Notes: generated by a model not told the origin, from the sequence alone. A DNA stretch of 37,387 bases from Klebsiella pneumoniae (GCA_945862325.1 CAMAXZ010000041.1:1-37387), one strand, 5' to 3'; counted from the stretch's first letter, positions 1-8,664 are shown. Numbers and translations are program-made.

Positions 1-363
1 CCCGACCCGGACGAGGCCCAGGCGCCCGTACCGGACGCGCGGCCGACCGCGCCGCCCCCGGAGCCGACCCCCGCGCCGATCGCCGCGTCGATCGAGGCGC
101 CGGGGTCGCCGCCGCCCAGCCCGGCGGCGCCGGCGCGATTCAGCTTCCGCGTGACCACCGATCCGATCGGCGCGCGCGTGGTCGTGGGCGACGCGCCGCC
201 GTGCGTCAGCCCCTGTGTGATCCCCGGCCTCGGCGCGGGGTCCCACACGGTGCTCGTCACCCTCGACGACACGACGGCGCAGACCTCCGTGCGCGTCGGC
301 CCCGACAAGCCCAACAACATCCGGTACCGCTTCTCCGAGCGGCGGTGGTGGAGCGAACGATGA
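1..363 (+). CDS. PEGA-like domain protein, C-terminal end (5' truncated)
   Basis: The frame is open from base 1, so the gene begins upstream of the window. The visible 120 residues start with a Pro/Ala-rich linker (about residues 1-46). A compact beta-rich module follows, with TTDPIGARVVVGD, a Cys-x-x-x-Cys pair (PCVSPC) and GLGAGSHTVLV, which is the pattern of a PEGA domain. In Myxococcota such modules often sit at the C-terminus of membrane-anchored Ser/Thr kinases after a proline-rich linker. A kinase upstream is only an inference, because no catalytic part is visible. The stop TGA at 361-363 overlaps the ATG of the next gene (ATGA), so the two are translationally coupled. Confidence 0.75.
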   Translation, partial: PDPDEAQAPVPDARPTAPPPEPTPAPIAASIEAPGSPPPSPAAPARFSFRVTTDPIGARVVVGDAPPCVSPCVIPGLGAGSHTVLVTLDDTTAQTSVRVGPDKPNNIRYRFSERRWWSER

Positions 364-1193
364 CGTGGTGCCTCCTGCCTCTCCTCGCGGCCATCGCCCG
401 GGCCGACGACGCCCCGCCGGAGCCGACCGCCCCGCCCTGCCCCGACCTCGCCGCGGAGACCGAGCGATCCACCCTCGCGCTGATCGCGGGCGACTTCACC
501 ACGAGCGACGAGGCCCTCCGCGGCGGCGAAGGCTCGCTCGCGTGCGCGCCGGCCTCCTCGGACATGCTCTCCCGGTGGATGCTCGCCCGCGGCGCGCACC
601 TCTCGCTCACCGGCGGCGCGCCGGGGCCGTGGCTCGCGGCGTCTCGGCGCCTCAACCCGACCTTCTTCGACGATCGACTCGGCCCCGCGGTCCGCGCCTC
701 GTGGGAGGTCGCCGCCCCCGAAGGCCGCGCGTCGCTCACGATCGAGCCCGCGGTCGCCGGGCGCCTCGACGGCGCGTCGACCGCCACGTGGCCGGCCGAG
801 GTCGACGCCGGGCCGCACGTCGTGCAGGTGTACTCCCCCGAAGGCGCCGTGCTGTTCGGGCGCGCGTTCGAGGTCGATCCGGACGAGAACGCCCTGATCC
901 CGACGCGCCTCGCGCCCGACGCGCCGATCGGCGACCCGGAAGCCGTGCGCATGCCCGATGCGCCGAAGAAGCGCACGCGCAAGCCGGGCCTGCTCGTCGG
1001 CGCCCTCGCGCTCGCCGCGGCGGGCGGAGGGCTCGCCGCCGGAGCAATCGCGCAGACCGCCACGATGGAGTCCGCCCCCGACCTCGAGCGCCTCGAGGCC
1101 GCCAACGGCGCCCAACGGGGGATGGCGATCGGCGCCTACTCGGCGTGGGGCGCGGCCGCGGTGACCGGCGCCCTGTTCGTGTTCGTGCGCTGA
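360..1193 (+). CDS. Secreted or membrane-anchored protein with C-terminal TM pair, function unknown
   Basis: 277 residues. The ATG at 360 overlaps the preceding stop and is followed by a plausible signal peptide (MTWCLLPLLAAIARADD), which is why this start is preferred over earlier in-frame codons that give an Arg-rich, non-protein-like N-terminus. The middle contains a beta-sandwich-like stretch around residues 120-185 (ASLTIEPAVAG through AGPHVVQVYSPEG), reminiscent of PEGA-type modules. After a basic patch (PKKRTRKPG) come two hydrophobic segments near the C-terminus (LLVGALALAAAGGGLAAGAI and AIGAYSAWGAAAVTGALFVFV). Coupling to a PEGA protein suggests a shared envelope role. I do not recognise a named family. 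Confidence 0.75.
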   Translation: MTWCLLPLLAAIARADDAPPEPTAPPCPDLAAETERSTLALIAGDFTTSDEALRGGEGSLACAPASSDMLSRWMLARGAHLSLTGGAPGPWLAASRRLNPTFFDDRLGPAVRASWEVAAPEGRASLTIEPAVAGRLDGASTATWPAEVDAGPHVVQVYSPEGAVLFGRAFEVDPDENALIPTRLAPDAPIGDPEAVRMPDAPKKRTRKPGLLVGALALAAAGGGLAAGAIAQTATMESAPDLERLEAANGAQRGMAIGAYSAWGAAAVTGALFVFVR

Positions 1194-1961
1194 CTACTGA
1201 ATCGGGCCGTCGAGCCGCCCGTCGACGAACTGCCGTACGATCGCGTTCTCGCTGGTGCGGAACACCTCGGGCGCCCCCTCGAGGATCACCTGGCCTTCGT
1301 AGAGCATGGCGACCTTGTCGGCGATCCGGAACGTCGCCGCCATGTCGTGGCTGATCACGAGGGAGGTGAGCCCCGGGTAGCGGTTCTGGGTGTCGCGGAT
1401 GAGGTGGTCGACCGTGGCGGTCATGATCGGATCGAGGCCGGTGGTCGGCTCGTCGTAGAGCAGGAACTCGGGCTTCCGAATCATGGCGCGGGCCACCCCG
1501 GCGCGCTTCCGCATGCCGCCGGAGAGCTCGTTCGGCAGCTTGTGCCCGTGATCCTGCAGGCCCACGCTCTTGAGCGCCTCCGACACCTCGTGGTGGATCT
1601 CCGCGTCCTTGAGGCGTGTGTGCTCGCGCAGGGGGAACGCCACGTTGTCGAACACCGTCATCGAGTCGAACAGGGCGGCGTTCTGGAACACGAGCCCGAA
1701 GCGGCTGCGGATCTTCCGGAGCTCGGTCGACGACAGCGTCGCGATGTCCACGCCGCCGACCTCGATCCGCCCCGCGTCGGGCTGCAGGAGCCCCATCACG
1801 TGCTTGAGCAGCACGCTCTTGCCCGTGCCCGACCGCCCGATGACCACGGTGATCGCCCCGCGCGGAATCTCGAGGTTCAACCCACGCAACACGTGTTGAC
1901 TGCCGAACGACCGCTTGACGCCGACGAGGCGGATCGCGGGCTCCGCGTGCGGATCGCGCAT
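1194..1961 (-). CDS. mlaF: MlaF-like ABC transporter ATPase
   Basis: 255 residues; the ATPase of an Mla/MCE-type phospholipid transporter, acting on the cytoplasmic face with the MlaE permease. Walker A is GRSGTGKS (residues 42-49), the Q-loop is in GLVFQNAALFDSMTV, the signature is NELSGGMRKRAG and Walker B is FLLYDEPTTGLDP, followed by the switch His in VISHDM. The start chosen is the ATG at 1961, which overlaps the mlaE stop (TGATG). An upstream in-frame TTG at 1976 would add five residues and is less likely. The gene is last in the order alr-mlaE-mlaF. No MCE-domain (mlaD) gene follows; the next gene converges with no gap between the stops. Confidence 0.93.
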   Translation of the reverse strand: MRDPHAEPAIRLVGVKRSFGSQHVLRGLNLEIPRGAITVVIGRSGTGKSVLLKHVMGLLQPDAGRIEVGGVDIATLSSTELRKIRSRFGLVFQNAALFDSMTVFDNVAFPLREHTRLKDAEIHHEVSEALKSVGLQDHGHKLPNELSGGMRKRAGVARAMIRKPEFLLYDEPTTGLDPIMTATVDHLIRDTQNRYPGLTSLVISHDMAATFRIADKVAMLYEGQVILEGAPEVFRTSENAIVRQFVDGRLDGPIQ

Positions 1962-2743
1962 CAGCCGTTCATCCAAGGGAGCAGGAGCAAGGTGATGAAG
2001 TAGTCACTCACGAGGATGATGAGGCTCGACGTGACCACCGCCTCGGTGGTCGCGGCGCCCACGCCCTCGGCACCGCCGCGCGCGTGGAACCCCTTGAAGC
2101 ACCCGACCGCGGCGAGCACCCCGCCGAAGACGACGCTCTTGATCAGCCCGGCGAGGATGTCCTCCGGGTCGACGTACCATTCGATGCGGTTGATGATCCC
2201 GCCCTGGTTGATGCCGAGCTGGTAGTTGGACACGACGAGCGTGCCGAACAGGCCCACCGCGTTGAACACGCCCGTGAGCACGGGGACCATGAACATCCCG
2301 GCGAAGATCCGCGGCGTCACGAGGTACTGGTGCGCGTCGACCGCCATCGCGTCGAGCGCGTCGATCTGCTCGGTGACCCGCATGGTGCCGAGCTCGGCCG
2401 CCATCGCGCTGCCCACGCGGCCGTTGACCATGAGCGCGGTCAGGACCGGCGAGAGCTCGCGCGTCATGGCCAGGATGACCGTCGCGCCGATGAGGGTCTG
2501 CGCGCCGAACATCGAGAACGCGTAGTCGCTCTGCACCGTCATCACCATGCCGGTGAAGAGCCCGGTGATCGCGACGATCGACAGGCTCTGGATGCCGACG
2601 AACTCCATCTGGCGGAACAGGAGCCGAACGCGGAAGGGGGGCTTGAAGGCGGCGAGGAGCGAGCGAGCCACGAAGATCACGGCGGTGCCGGTGTCGTCGA
2701 TGGTGCGGAGGACGATGGCGCCGAGCGCCGCGATGGGGTTCAC
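1961..2743 (-). CDS. mlaE: MlaE/YrbE-family lipid transport permease
   Basis: 260 residues, normal for MlaE/YrbE permeases, which form the inner-membrane core of MCE transporters moving phospholipids between inner and outer membranes. Visible features are the N-terminal interfacial helix region (FRVRLLFRQMEFVGIQSLSIV), GLFTGMVMTVQS, the family core GATVILAMTRELSPVLTALMVNGRVGSA with AAELGTMRVTEQIDAL, and several hydrophobic helices ending LIILVSDYFITLLLLPW. The start is a GTG at 2743 that overlaps the alr stop by four bases (GTGA), and the stop overlaps the mlaF start. The three genes therefore read as one coupled unit. Confidence 0.94.
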   Translation of the reverse strand: MNPIAALGAIVLRTIDDTGTAVIFVARSLLAAFKPPFRVRLLFRQMEFVGIQSLSIVAITGLFTGMVMTVQSDYAFSMFGAQTLIGATVILAMTRELSPVLTALMVNGRVGSAMAAELGTMRVTEQIDALDAMAVDAHQYLVTPRIFAGMFMVPVLTGVFNAVGLFGTLVVSNYQLGINQGGIINRIEWYVDPEDILAGLIKSVVFGGVLAAVGCFKGFHARGGAEGVGAATTEAVVTSSLIILVSDYFITLLLLPWMNG

Positions 2744-3855
2744 GCCGCCCTCCGCGGCACGCGCTCGGAGAAGCCGCAGAGGATCTCGTACGGGATCGTC
2801 GACGCGAGAGACGCGAGCTCGATCGCCGTGATCTCTTCCATGCCCTGCGCCCCGAGCAGCACGACTTCGTCGCCGCTCTCCACCGGGGTCGTGAGGTCGG
2901 TGACGTCAATCATGCAGAGATCCATACAGACCACGCCGAGGATGGGGCAGCGACGGCCGCCGACGAGCACGTCGGCGCGGTTGCCGAGCGCGCGAGGGTA
3001 TCCGTCCGCATAGCCGACCGGGAGCGTGGCGACCCGCGAAGGCCGGCGCGTGACGGCGCTGCGGCCGTAGCTCACGGAGGCGCCCGCGGGCAGATCCTTC
3101 ACGAAGAGCACCTGCGTGACGACGCGCATCACCGGCTTCAACGGGATTCGAGCGCGAAGCCGGGGCGACGGCGCGACGCCGTAGAGCACGAGGCCGGGCC
3201 GCACGAGGTCCGCGTGGGCGTCGGGCCGCGTGAAGACGCCGCCGGAGTTGCAGGCGTGTACCAGACGCGGCCGCCACCCGCGGGCACGGAGCTGTGCGAG
3301 GGCGGTTCGAAACCGACGCGTCTGCTCGCGGGTGAAGGTGTCGTCTTCCGCCTCCGACTCCGAGAAGTGGGTGAGGAAGCCCTCGATTTCGAGAGATTCG
3401 TACGGGGCGAGCCGATCGAGGAAGTGCTCCCAGTGCGGCAGCGGGACGCCGAGCCGACCCATCCCCGTGTCGACCTTGACGTGGACCGGCACCCGCCGGC
3501 CCGCGGCCCGGGCAGCGGCATCGAGCCGCGCCGCGTCCCCCTCGTCGTACAACACCGGCGTGAGGCCCCGGCGGACCGCCTCCTCCGCGCCGTATCGCCC
3601 CACGCCGCCGAGACACAGGATGCGGCCTTCGACGCCCGCGTCGCGGAGCTGCGCGCCCTCCTCGACCAACGCCACGCCGAAGTCGGCGCAGCCCGCCGCC
3701 TCGAGCGCGCGGGCGATCGTGACCGCGCCGTGCCCGTACGCGTCGCCCTTGACCGGGGCGAGCACGCGCGTGCGCTCCGGGATCAAGGCGCGCACCGCCG
3801 AATAGTTCGAGCGGAGGGCGTCGAGGTCGACCAGCGCTGCCGTCGGGCGGATCAT
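2740..3855 (-). CDS. alr: Alanine racemase
   Basis: 371 residues, typical length. This PLP enzyme interconverts L- and D-alanine for peptidoglycan. The PLP lysine is K36 in PVKGDAYGHG (a slight variant of the usual VKANAYGHG), and the second catalytic residue, Tyr263, is in VSYGRSAV. HVKVDTGMGRLGV, HFSESE and VVCMDLCMIDVTD are also characteristic. The start is ATG at 3855, 25 bases from the divergent gene at 3881. It is the first gene of a unit with mlaE and mlaF, so the unit joins D-Ala supply to envelope lipid transport. That grouping is seen here; any functional link is inference. Confidence 0.95.
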   Translation of the reverse strand: MIRPTAALVDLDALRSNYSAVRALIPERTRVLAPVKGDAYGHGAVTIARALEAAGCADFGVALVEEGAQLRDAGVEGRILCLGGVGRYGAEEAVRRGLTPVLYDEGDAARLDAAARAAGRRVPVHVKVDTGMGRLGVPLPHWEHFLDRLAPYESLEIEGFLTHFSESEAEDDTFTREQTRRFRTALAQLRARGWRPRLVHACNSGGVFTRPDAHADLVRPGLVLYGVAPSPRLRARIPLKPVMRVVTQVLFVKDLPAGASVSYGRSAVTRRPSRVATLPVGYADGYPRALGNRADVLVGGRRCPILGVVCMDLCMIDVTDLTTPVESGDEVVLLGAQGMEEITAIELASLASTIPYEILCGFSERVPRRAA

Positions 3856-3880
3856 CCGGTCCGGAGGTTAACGCGGCGGG

Positions 3881-4822
3881 ATGCGTATCCTCGTGCTCGG
3901 CGGCGCCGGCTTCGTCCCCTCCCATCTGTGCGATCGCCTGCTCGCCGACGGCCACGAGGTGGTGGCGGTCGACAACTGGGTCACCGGCACCCCCCGAAAC
4001 GTCGCGCACCTGGCCGACAATCCACGTTTCACCTTGATCGAAGCGGACGTGACCCGGTCGCTCCCGGTGGACGGCCCGATCGACCGCGTCTTCCACATGG
4101 CCTCGCCCGCCTCCCCCATCGACTACGTCCAGCTCCCGTTCGAGACCCTGTACGCCGGGAGCGACGCGACCCGCCTCGGGCTCGATCTCGCCCTGGCGCG
4201 CGGCGCGCGCTTCCTGCTCGCGAGCACGAGCGAAGTGTACGGCGACCCGTCGGTGCACCCGCAGGTCGAGTCGTACTGGGGCAACGTCAACCCCATCGGC
4301 CCTCGGAGCGTGTACGACGAAGCGAAGCGCTACGCCGAAGCGCTCACGATGGCCTACCACCGCTACCGCGGCGTGGAAACCAGGATCGTCCGGATCTTCA
4401 ACACCTACGGGCCGCGCATGCGCGAGAACGACGGGCGCGTGATGCCCGCGTTCTGCTCGCAGGCGCTCCGCGGCGAGCCGTTGACGGTGTTCGGCGACGG
4501 GTCCCAGACGCGCAGCTTCTGCTACGTGTCCGACCTCGTCGACGGGATCGTGCGGCTCATGGAGAGCGACCTGACCGAGCCCTGCAACATCGGGAATCCC
4601 CACGAGATGACGATGTTGCAGCTCGCCGAGTACATCAACCGCCACACCGGAAACGCGGCGGGCGTGGTGTTCCGACCGCTCCCGAAGGACGACCCGACCC
4701 AGCGTCGCCCCGACATCACCCGGGCCCAGGAGCGGCTGGGCTGGGCGCCGCAGGTGGGCTTCGACGAAGGGGTCGAGCGGACCGTCGCCTACTTCGCGTC
4801 GCTCGCCGCCGCCGCGCGCTGA
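3881..4822 (+). CDS. NAD-dependent epimerase/dehydratase, UDP-glucuronate decarboxylase-like
   Basis: 313 residues, an extended SDR enzyme. The segments [38 protein letters not shown] and FNTYGPRM closely follow UDP-glucuronate decarboxylases (UXS), which make UDP-xylose from UDP-glucuronate using tightly bound NAD. The catalytic Tyr-Lys pair is YDEAK, and the [13 protein letters not shown] region is present. The nucleotide-binding loop reads GGAGFVPSH, with Pro where the third Gly of GxxGxxG is usual. The last 34 bases overlap the 3' end of the convergent lipoprotein gene. A GGAGG at 3863-3867 lies rather far (13 bases) from the ATG. It may supply activated sugar for the glycosyltransferases elsewhere in the window (inference). 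Confidence 0.85.
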   Translation: MRILVLGGAGFVPSHLCDRLLADGHEVVAVDNWVTGTPRNVAHLADNPRFTLIEADVTRSLPVDGPIDRVFHMASPASPIDYVQLPFETLYAGSDATRLGLDLALARGARFLLASTSEVYGDPSVHPQVESYWGNVNPIGPRSVYDEAKRYAEALTMAYHRYRGVETRIVRIFNTYGPRMRENDGRVMPAFCSQALRGEPLTVFGDGSQTRSFCYVSDLVDGIVRLMESDLTEPCNIGNPHEMTMLQLAEYINRHTGNAAGVVFRPLPKDDPTQRRPDITRAQERLGWAPQVGFDEGVERTVAYFASLAAAAR

Positions 4823-5430
4823 GCGCGATCCTCTGCCGAGGTGCACCCCACGGGGCGGTCGGCGAGCGACGGCAGGAGCCCCGCGACCGTGCCGGCCCAG
4901 GTCAACGACTCTGGCGGCGCCGGGGACTCGCTCGCGCCCTCCAGGGTGACCTCACCACGAGGCCCGCGCAGGACGTACACGGTCCGCGCGTCCATCGGCA
5001 CCACGTCCCACTGCCCCCGCACGACGGTCGTGCGGAGCGTGGCGAGGTCGGCCGCGTCGATCGCGTACGCAAAGCCCTGGCGAGGCCGAGGCCGACGGGT
5101 CAGGCGAACGCTGATGGTGGCGTCCGGCACGCCTTCGATGGCGACGAGGCGCTGGACCGTACCGGCCCAGACCGCCACGAGGTCGAGGTGAGCGTCGTCG
5201 CGCACCACGACCGACGCCGTGACGTCGTCCTCGTCGCTGCGCGCGAGCCCGCACGCCAGCGCACGAAGCTCGGTGCGGCAGGTCTCGGCGTCCGCGCACT
5301 CCTCCGGGCGGTGTACGCTCTCGAAGCGCTGCTCGAGGCGCGCGCGGTCGCGCGGCAGATCGACCGACACCGTGACGCGCGCCCGTTCGTAGCCGAAGCA
5401 CCCGAGCAGAAAGAGCGCGATCGACGTCAC
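4789..5430 (-). CDS. Short-signal lipoprotein, unknown function
   Basis: 213 residues. The GTG at 5430 overlaps the argS stop (GTGA), giving [11 protein letters not shown], a good lipobox (LLGC) with Cys at position 11 and no Lys or Arg before it. The mature part begins [16 protein letters not shown] and contains three Cys after the lipid Cys (two in [10 protein letters not shown], one in [10 protein letters not shown]) plus one near the end (VGCTSAED). It looks beta-rich, with repeated VSVDL, VSVRL and VEG-type strands and no recognised domain. It is the last gene of the flavin reductase-FmdB-lipoprotein-argS-lipoprotein unit. Its 3' end overlaps the convergent epimerase gene by 34 bases. 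Confidence 0.75.
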   Translation of the reverse strand: MTSIALFLLGCFGYERARVTVSVDLPRDRARLEQRFESVHRPEECADAETCRTELRALACGLARSDEDDVTASVVVRDDAHLDLVAVWAGTVQRLVAIEGVPDATISVRLTRRPRPRQGFAYAIDAADLATLRTTVVRGQWDVVPMDARTVYVLRGPRGEVTLEGASESPAPPESLTWAGTVAGLLPSLADRPVGCTSAEDRAQRAAAASDAK

Positions 5431-7115
5431 ATGCGCTCGAGCGCGACGAGCCCGATCGACTCGATGCCGTGCTTCAACACGCGCCGGGTGGCGTCGACGA
5501 GCGCGAGCCGCGACGCGCGGTGCTCGCCGCCGGTGAGCACGGGCATGTCGTGCCAGAACCGGTTGAGGCGATTGGCGAGGTCGAACAGGTGGTCCGTGAC
5601 GAGGTTGGGCCGCATCGTCACGAGCGCCGCGGCGACGACCTCGGGGTAGCGCACGAGCGCCAGGGCGAGGTCGCGCTCGACCGGGTCCGTGATCGCCACG
5701 GCGGCGGGGTCGACCGTGTCCCCCTCGCCCGCCGCGCGCGCGAGCAGCGAACAGCAGCGCGCGTGCGAATACATCAGGTATGGCGCGGTGTTCCCCTCGA
5801 GCGACAGCATGCGCTCCCAGTCGAACACGACGTTGGTCTGGGGGTGTTGCGAGAGGTCGGCGTAGCGCACGGCGCCGACGCCGACCGCCTCGGCGATGTG
5901 CGCGCGGACGTCGTCGGCGAGCTGCGGCGACTTCTGGTCGACCACCGCCCGCGCGCGCCGCACGGCCTCGTCCAGCAGGTCGACGAGGCGGATCACGTTC
6001 CCGCGGCGGGTGCTCATCGCCCCTTCGGGAAGGAGCAAGGTGCCGAACCACGCGTGCACGAGGTCCGCCGTGACGCCGAGCTGCCGCGCGACGTGGAACA
6101 CCTGCTTGAAGTGCAGCTGCTGGCGGCCGTCGGTGACGTACACGACGCGCGCAGGGCTCCACCGCTCCTTCCGGTACAACGCGCAGGCGAGGTCGGTCGT
6201 GGCGTAGTTGTCGGCCCCGTCGCGCTTGCGCACGATCATGACCTCCTTCTCGCCGAAGCGGACGATCGTGGCGCCCTCGCTCGGCTCGGCGATGCCGAGG
6301 GCGACCAGGCGGTCGACCACGGCGTCGGTGCGATCCGCGTAGGCGCTCTCGCCGAGCACCTCGTCGAAGCGCACGCCCATGCGGCGGTAGACCCCCTCGT
6401 ACTCCTTCATCGAGACGTCGAGGAACAAGCGCCACAACGCGGTGTTGTCCGGGTCCTTCCGCTGGAGCTTCGCCGTCTCTTCGCGGGCCTGGTCGGCCAG
6501 CTTGGGGTCGTCGTCGGCCACCGCGACGAACCGCACGTACAGGCGCTCGAGCTCGCCCACCGGATCGTCCGCGAAGGCCGCGTCGTCCCGCCAGCGGCGC
6601 CACGCGACGATGAGCTTGCCGAACTGCGTGCCCCAGTCGCCGATGTGATTGTCCGCGACGACGGTCCAGCCGGCGGCGCGGTGCAGCCGGTCGAGCGCGC
6701 TGCCGATGTGCGTGGAGCGCATGTGCCCGATGTGCATGCGCTTCGCGACGTTGGGCGAGCTGTAGTCGAGGATGACCGTGCGCCCCGCGCCGTCCGGCGC
6801 GACACCGGCGTTCGGATCCGCGGCCTGCTTCGCGACGACCGACGCGAGCCACGCGTCGTCGAGGCGGAGGTTCAAGAAGCCGGGGCCGGCGACCTCCACC
6901 GCGCGGAGCGCGGGATGGGTCAAGCGGGCCTGCACCTGCGCCGCGAGGACGCGGGGCGCGGTCCCCATGCCTTTGGCGGCTTTCATGCAGCCGTTCCACT
7001 GATAGTCGCCGTGGGCGACGTTCGCGGCGGGGAGGAGCGGCTCGACGACGGCGCCGGCCGGGAGGAGGCCGTGGGTGGCCTCCACGAGGACGGGATGGAG
7101 GAGATCGGGGATCAT
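5427..7115 (-). CDS. argS: Arginyl-tRNA synthetase
   Basis: 562 residues, normal length. This class I synthetase charges tRNA-Arg. The N-terminal Add1-type domain contains GDYQWNGCMKAAKGMG. The HIGH signature is in SSPNVAKRMHIGHMRSTHIG, followed by DNHIGDWGTQFGKLIVAW. The lower catalytic region DGRQQLHFKQVFHVARQLG and the C-terminal DALR domain with LEGNTAPYLMYSHARCCS are clear. The KMSKS loop is replaced by AMSTRRGNVI; many ArgRS lack a canonical KMSKS and carry a lysine just before HIGH, as here (VAKRMHIGH). The ATG at 7115 overlaps the upstream lipoprotein stop (ATGA), and its own stop overlaps the downstream lipoprotein start. Confidence 0.96.
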   Translation of the reverse strand: MIPDLLHPVLVEATHGLLPAGAVVEPLLPAANVAHGDYQWNGCMKAAKGMGTAPRVLAAQVQARLTHPALRAVEVAGPGFLNLRLDDAWLASVVAKQAADPNAGVAPDGAGRTVILDYSSPNVAKRMHIGHMRSTHIGSALDRLHRAAGWTVVADNHIGDWGTQFGKLIVAWRRWRDDAAFADDPVGELERLYVRFVAVADDDPKLADQAREETAKLQRKDPDNTALWRLFLDVSMKEYEGVYRRMGVRFDEVLGESAYADRTDAVVDRLVALGIAEPSEGATIVRFGEKEVMIVRKRDGADNYATTDLACALYRKERWSPARVVYVTDGRQQLHFKQVFHVARQLGVTADLVHAWFGTLLLPEGAMSTRRGNVIRLVDLLDEAVRRARAVVDQKSPQLADDVRAHIAEAVGVGAVRYADLSQHPQTNVVFDWERMLSLEGNTAPYLMYSHARCCSLLARAAGEGDTVDPAAVAITDPVERDLALALVRYPEVVAAALVTMRPNLVTDHLFDLANRLNRFWHDMPVLTGGEHRASRLALVDATRRVLKHGIESIGLVALERM

Positions 7116-7819
7116 GGCTGCTCCGGCCTATCCGAGAGGCGCCGACGCGTGCACTCGCTCGCGTGCCATTGCGCGACCCAGGCGTCGGCGATCGGGCCCG
7201 GGGACCACGTGGGCGCGGTGGGCGGCGGAGCCGGGACGGCGTCGCAGAACGACCTGCCCTCGGCCTTCGCGCGGGGGACGAGGATGGTGAACAAGGCCTC
7301 GCGGGCGCCGGCGAGGCACGCGTCGTCGGCGCACACCGACGGGTCGACCGGGTGCGCGCCCGCGCGCTCCCGAAACCACGAGCGCCAGAACAGGCGCGGG
7401 GCGTCCGGCGCGTGCGGGAGGGCGTCCGCCCACACCGCGAGCCGCTGCGTGGCGGACGCGGCGTCCGCGTCGACCGATGCCCGCGCGGCGTCACGGAGCA
7501 GGTGAAAGCTGCACTCCCGCGCGTAGCGGTGCCCGTCGCACGCGTCGATCGCCTCCGCCACGTCGCCGGCGGCGGCCACGCGCTCGGCGTAGCGGAACAA
7601 GCACTCGTCGCGCCACACACCGTCGTCCAGCTCGTCGCAGGGCGCGCGGTCGGTCACGGCGTGGCGATCGACCACCGCCACGACGCACTCGTCACGCGTC
7701 GTGCGGAGGGCCTGGCAGCGCGCGCGGGCCTCGTCGAACGTCGGGGCCGCGAGCGCGGCACGAAAGCCCTCCGCCTCCGACGGGCCGCAGGCGAGCACGA
7801 GCGCGAGGAGCGGCGCCAC
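7112..7819 (-). CDS. Cys-rich lipoprotein, unknown function
   Basis: 235 residues with a GTG start at 7819. The codon immediately upstream is the in-frame TGA of the zinc-ribbon gene, so the start cannot lie further 5'. The signal is only MAPLLALVLAC (lipobox VLAC, Cys at position 11, no basic residue). The mature protein is alpha-helical in character and contains about ten further cysteines spaced through the chain (RCQALRTTRDEC, APCDEL, DECLF, DACDG, RECSF, VCADDACL, SFCDA, SECTRRR), suggesting disulfide-linked helical repeats. The stop overlaps the argS start. No family is recognised. Confidence 0.75.
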   Translation of the reverse strand: MAPLLALVLACGPSEAEGFRAALAAPTFDEARARCQALRTTRDECVVAVVDRHAVTDRAPCDELDDGVWRDECLFRYAERVAAAGDVAEAIDACDGHRYARECSFHLLRDAARASVDADAASATQRLAVWADALPHAPDAPRLFWRSWFRERAGAHPVDPSVCADDACLAGAREALFTILVPRAKAEGRSFCDAVPAPPPTAPTWSPGPIADAWVAQWHASECTRRRLSDRPEQP

Positions 7820-8056
7820 TCAGTTGTCGTAGGCGCACGAGCCGGGGGTGCTGCCGCAGGCCCCGCAGGTCGGGTCCGGCGCGGACTTTCCGCCCGAAGA
7901 TCCTACGTATGCGGCCGTGAGCCGTCGGGACAGCGCCCCCGCTTCCGTGCACAGCGCGAGCTCGGGCACCTCGTCGCACGTGCGGGGCTCACGCCCGCTA
8001 CGAACGAGCACGTCGGCGGACTTTCCACAGGCGCAGCGGTAGGCGTAGATCGGCAT
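7820..8056 (-). CDS. FmdB-type zinc-ribbon protein
   Basis: 78 residues starting MPIYAYRCACG, the hallmark N-terminus of the FmdB/putative regulatory zinc-ribbon family. The first metal-binding knuckle is Cys-x-Cys (CAC) rather than the usual CxxC. The second pair is spaced more widely (TCDEVPELALC), and a C-terminal CGACGSTPGSC cluster follows a Gly/Ser linker. The family is small and cytoplasmic and generally uncharacterised, with a proposed regulatory role. The ATG at 8056 lies two bases after the flavin reductase stop, and its TGA directly abuts the GTG of the next gene (TGAGTG). Confidence 0.8.
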   Translation of the reverse strand: MPIYAYRCACGKSADVLVRSGREPRTCDEVPELALCTEAGALSRRLTAAYVGSSGGKSAPDPTCGACGSTPGSCAYDN

Positions 8057-8058
8057 GG

Positions 8059-8664
8059 TCACTCCGTGCGCGACGGTACGCGCGCGGGAGCGCGCGTCAG
8101 CACCGCACCGATCGTGCTGTAGCCGTCCCCACCGAGACGCGCGAGCGGACGCAGCCGCGCGCGATCCACCGCGCCCTCGAGGAGCAGGCCATCCGCGACG
8201 TGCGCCCACACCACCTCGCCGACGACGAGGTGGACCTGGCCGAGGTCGATGGCCTCGTGCAGGCGGCACTCGAAGGCCACGCGAGCAACGCCGGCCCATG
8301 GCGGCGCGACGCGCGCCGACGCGCCCCGCGGCACCCCCACCGCGTCGAACTCCGAGCCGTCCCACGGGGCGCTCGTGGCGTGCATGAGGTCGAGCGCCGA
8401 CTCTTCGGGGATCGCGACGGTGAACTCGCGCGTGGCGAGGATGTTCCGCGCGGTGTGCTTCAACGCGCCGTCGCGACCGCGGGCAACGGACACGGCCAGC
8501 CGCGGCGGCTCGCTCGACACCGCCATGAAGTAGGAGAACGGCGAGAGGTTGTCGACGCCTTCCGGGCTCAGCGTGCCGACCCAGGCGATCGGCCGGGGCA
8601 CGATCGCGCTGGTGAGGAGCCGATAGGCGCCACCGCGACCGAGGGTGGCGGGATCGATGTGCAT
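8059..8664 (-). CDS. Flavin reductase-like (FMN-binding split barrel) protein
   Basis: 201 residues. The N-terminal half follows the DIM6/NTAB flavin reductase-like family: AYRLLTSAIVPRPIAWVGTL, SPEGVDNLSPFSYFMAVS and PPRLAVSVARG, then KHTARNILATREFTVAIP. Such proteins bind FMN and act as NAD(P)H:flavin oxidoreductases or stand-alone flavoproteins. The C-terminal part contains FECRLHEAIDLGQVHLVVGEVV, also typical. An upstream GTG (8679) would add five residues; the ATG giving MHIDPATLG is preferred. It is the first gene of the leftward unit reaching 4789 and is divergent from the lipoprotein gene at 8688 with 23 bases between starts. Confidence 0.85.
   Translation of the reverse strand: MHIDPATLGRGGAYRLLTSAIVPRPIAWVGTLSPEGVDNLSPFSYFMAVSSEPPRLAVSVARGRDGALKHTARNILATREFTVAIPEESALDLMHATSAPWDGSEFDAVGVPRGASARVAPPWAGVARVAFECRLHEAIDLGQVHLVVGEVVWAHVADGLLLEGAVDRARLRPLARLGGDGYSTIGAVLTRAPARVPSRTE

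Noticed and set aside
6010..6040. Missing KMSKS motif in argS as evidence of an inactive synthetase
   Set aside because: Many arginyl-tRNA synthetases lack canonical KMSKS and carry a lysine before HIGH, which is present here; the rest of the enzyme is normal.
4789..7620. 943-codon minus-strand open frame
   Set aside because: Only its last 213 codons (from 5430) are protein-like. The upstream part is an Arg/Pro-rich shadow of argS and of the 7112 lipoprotein gene.
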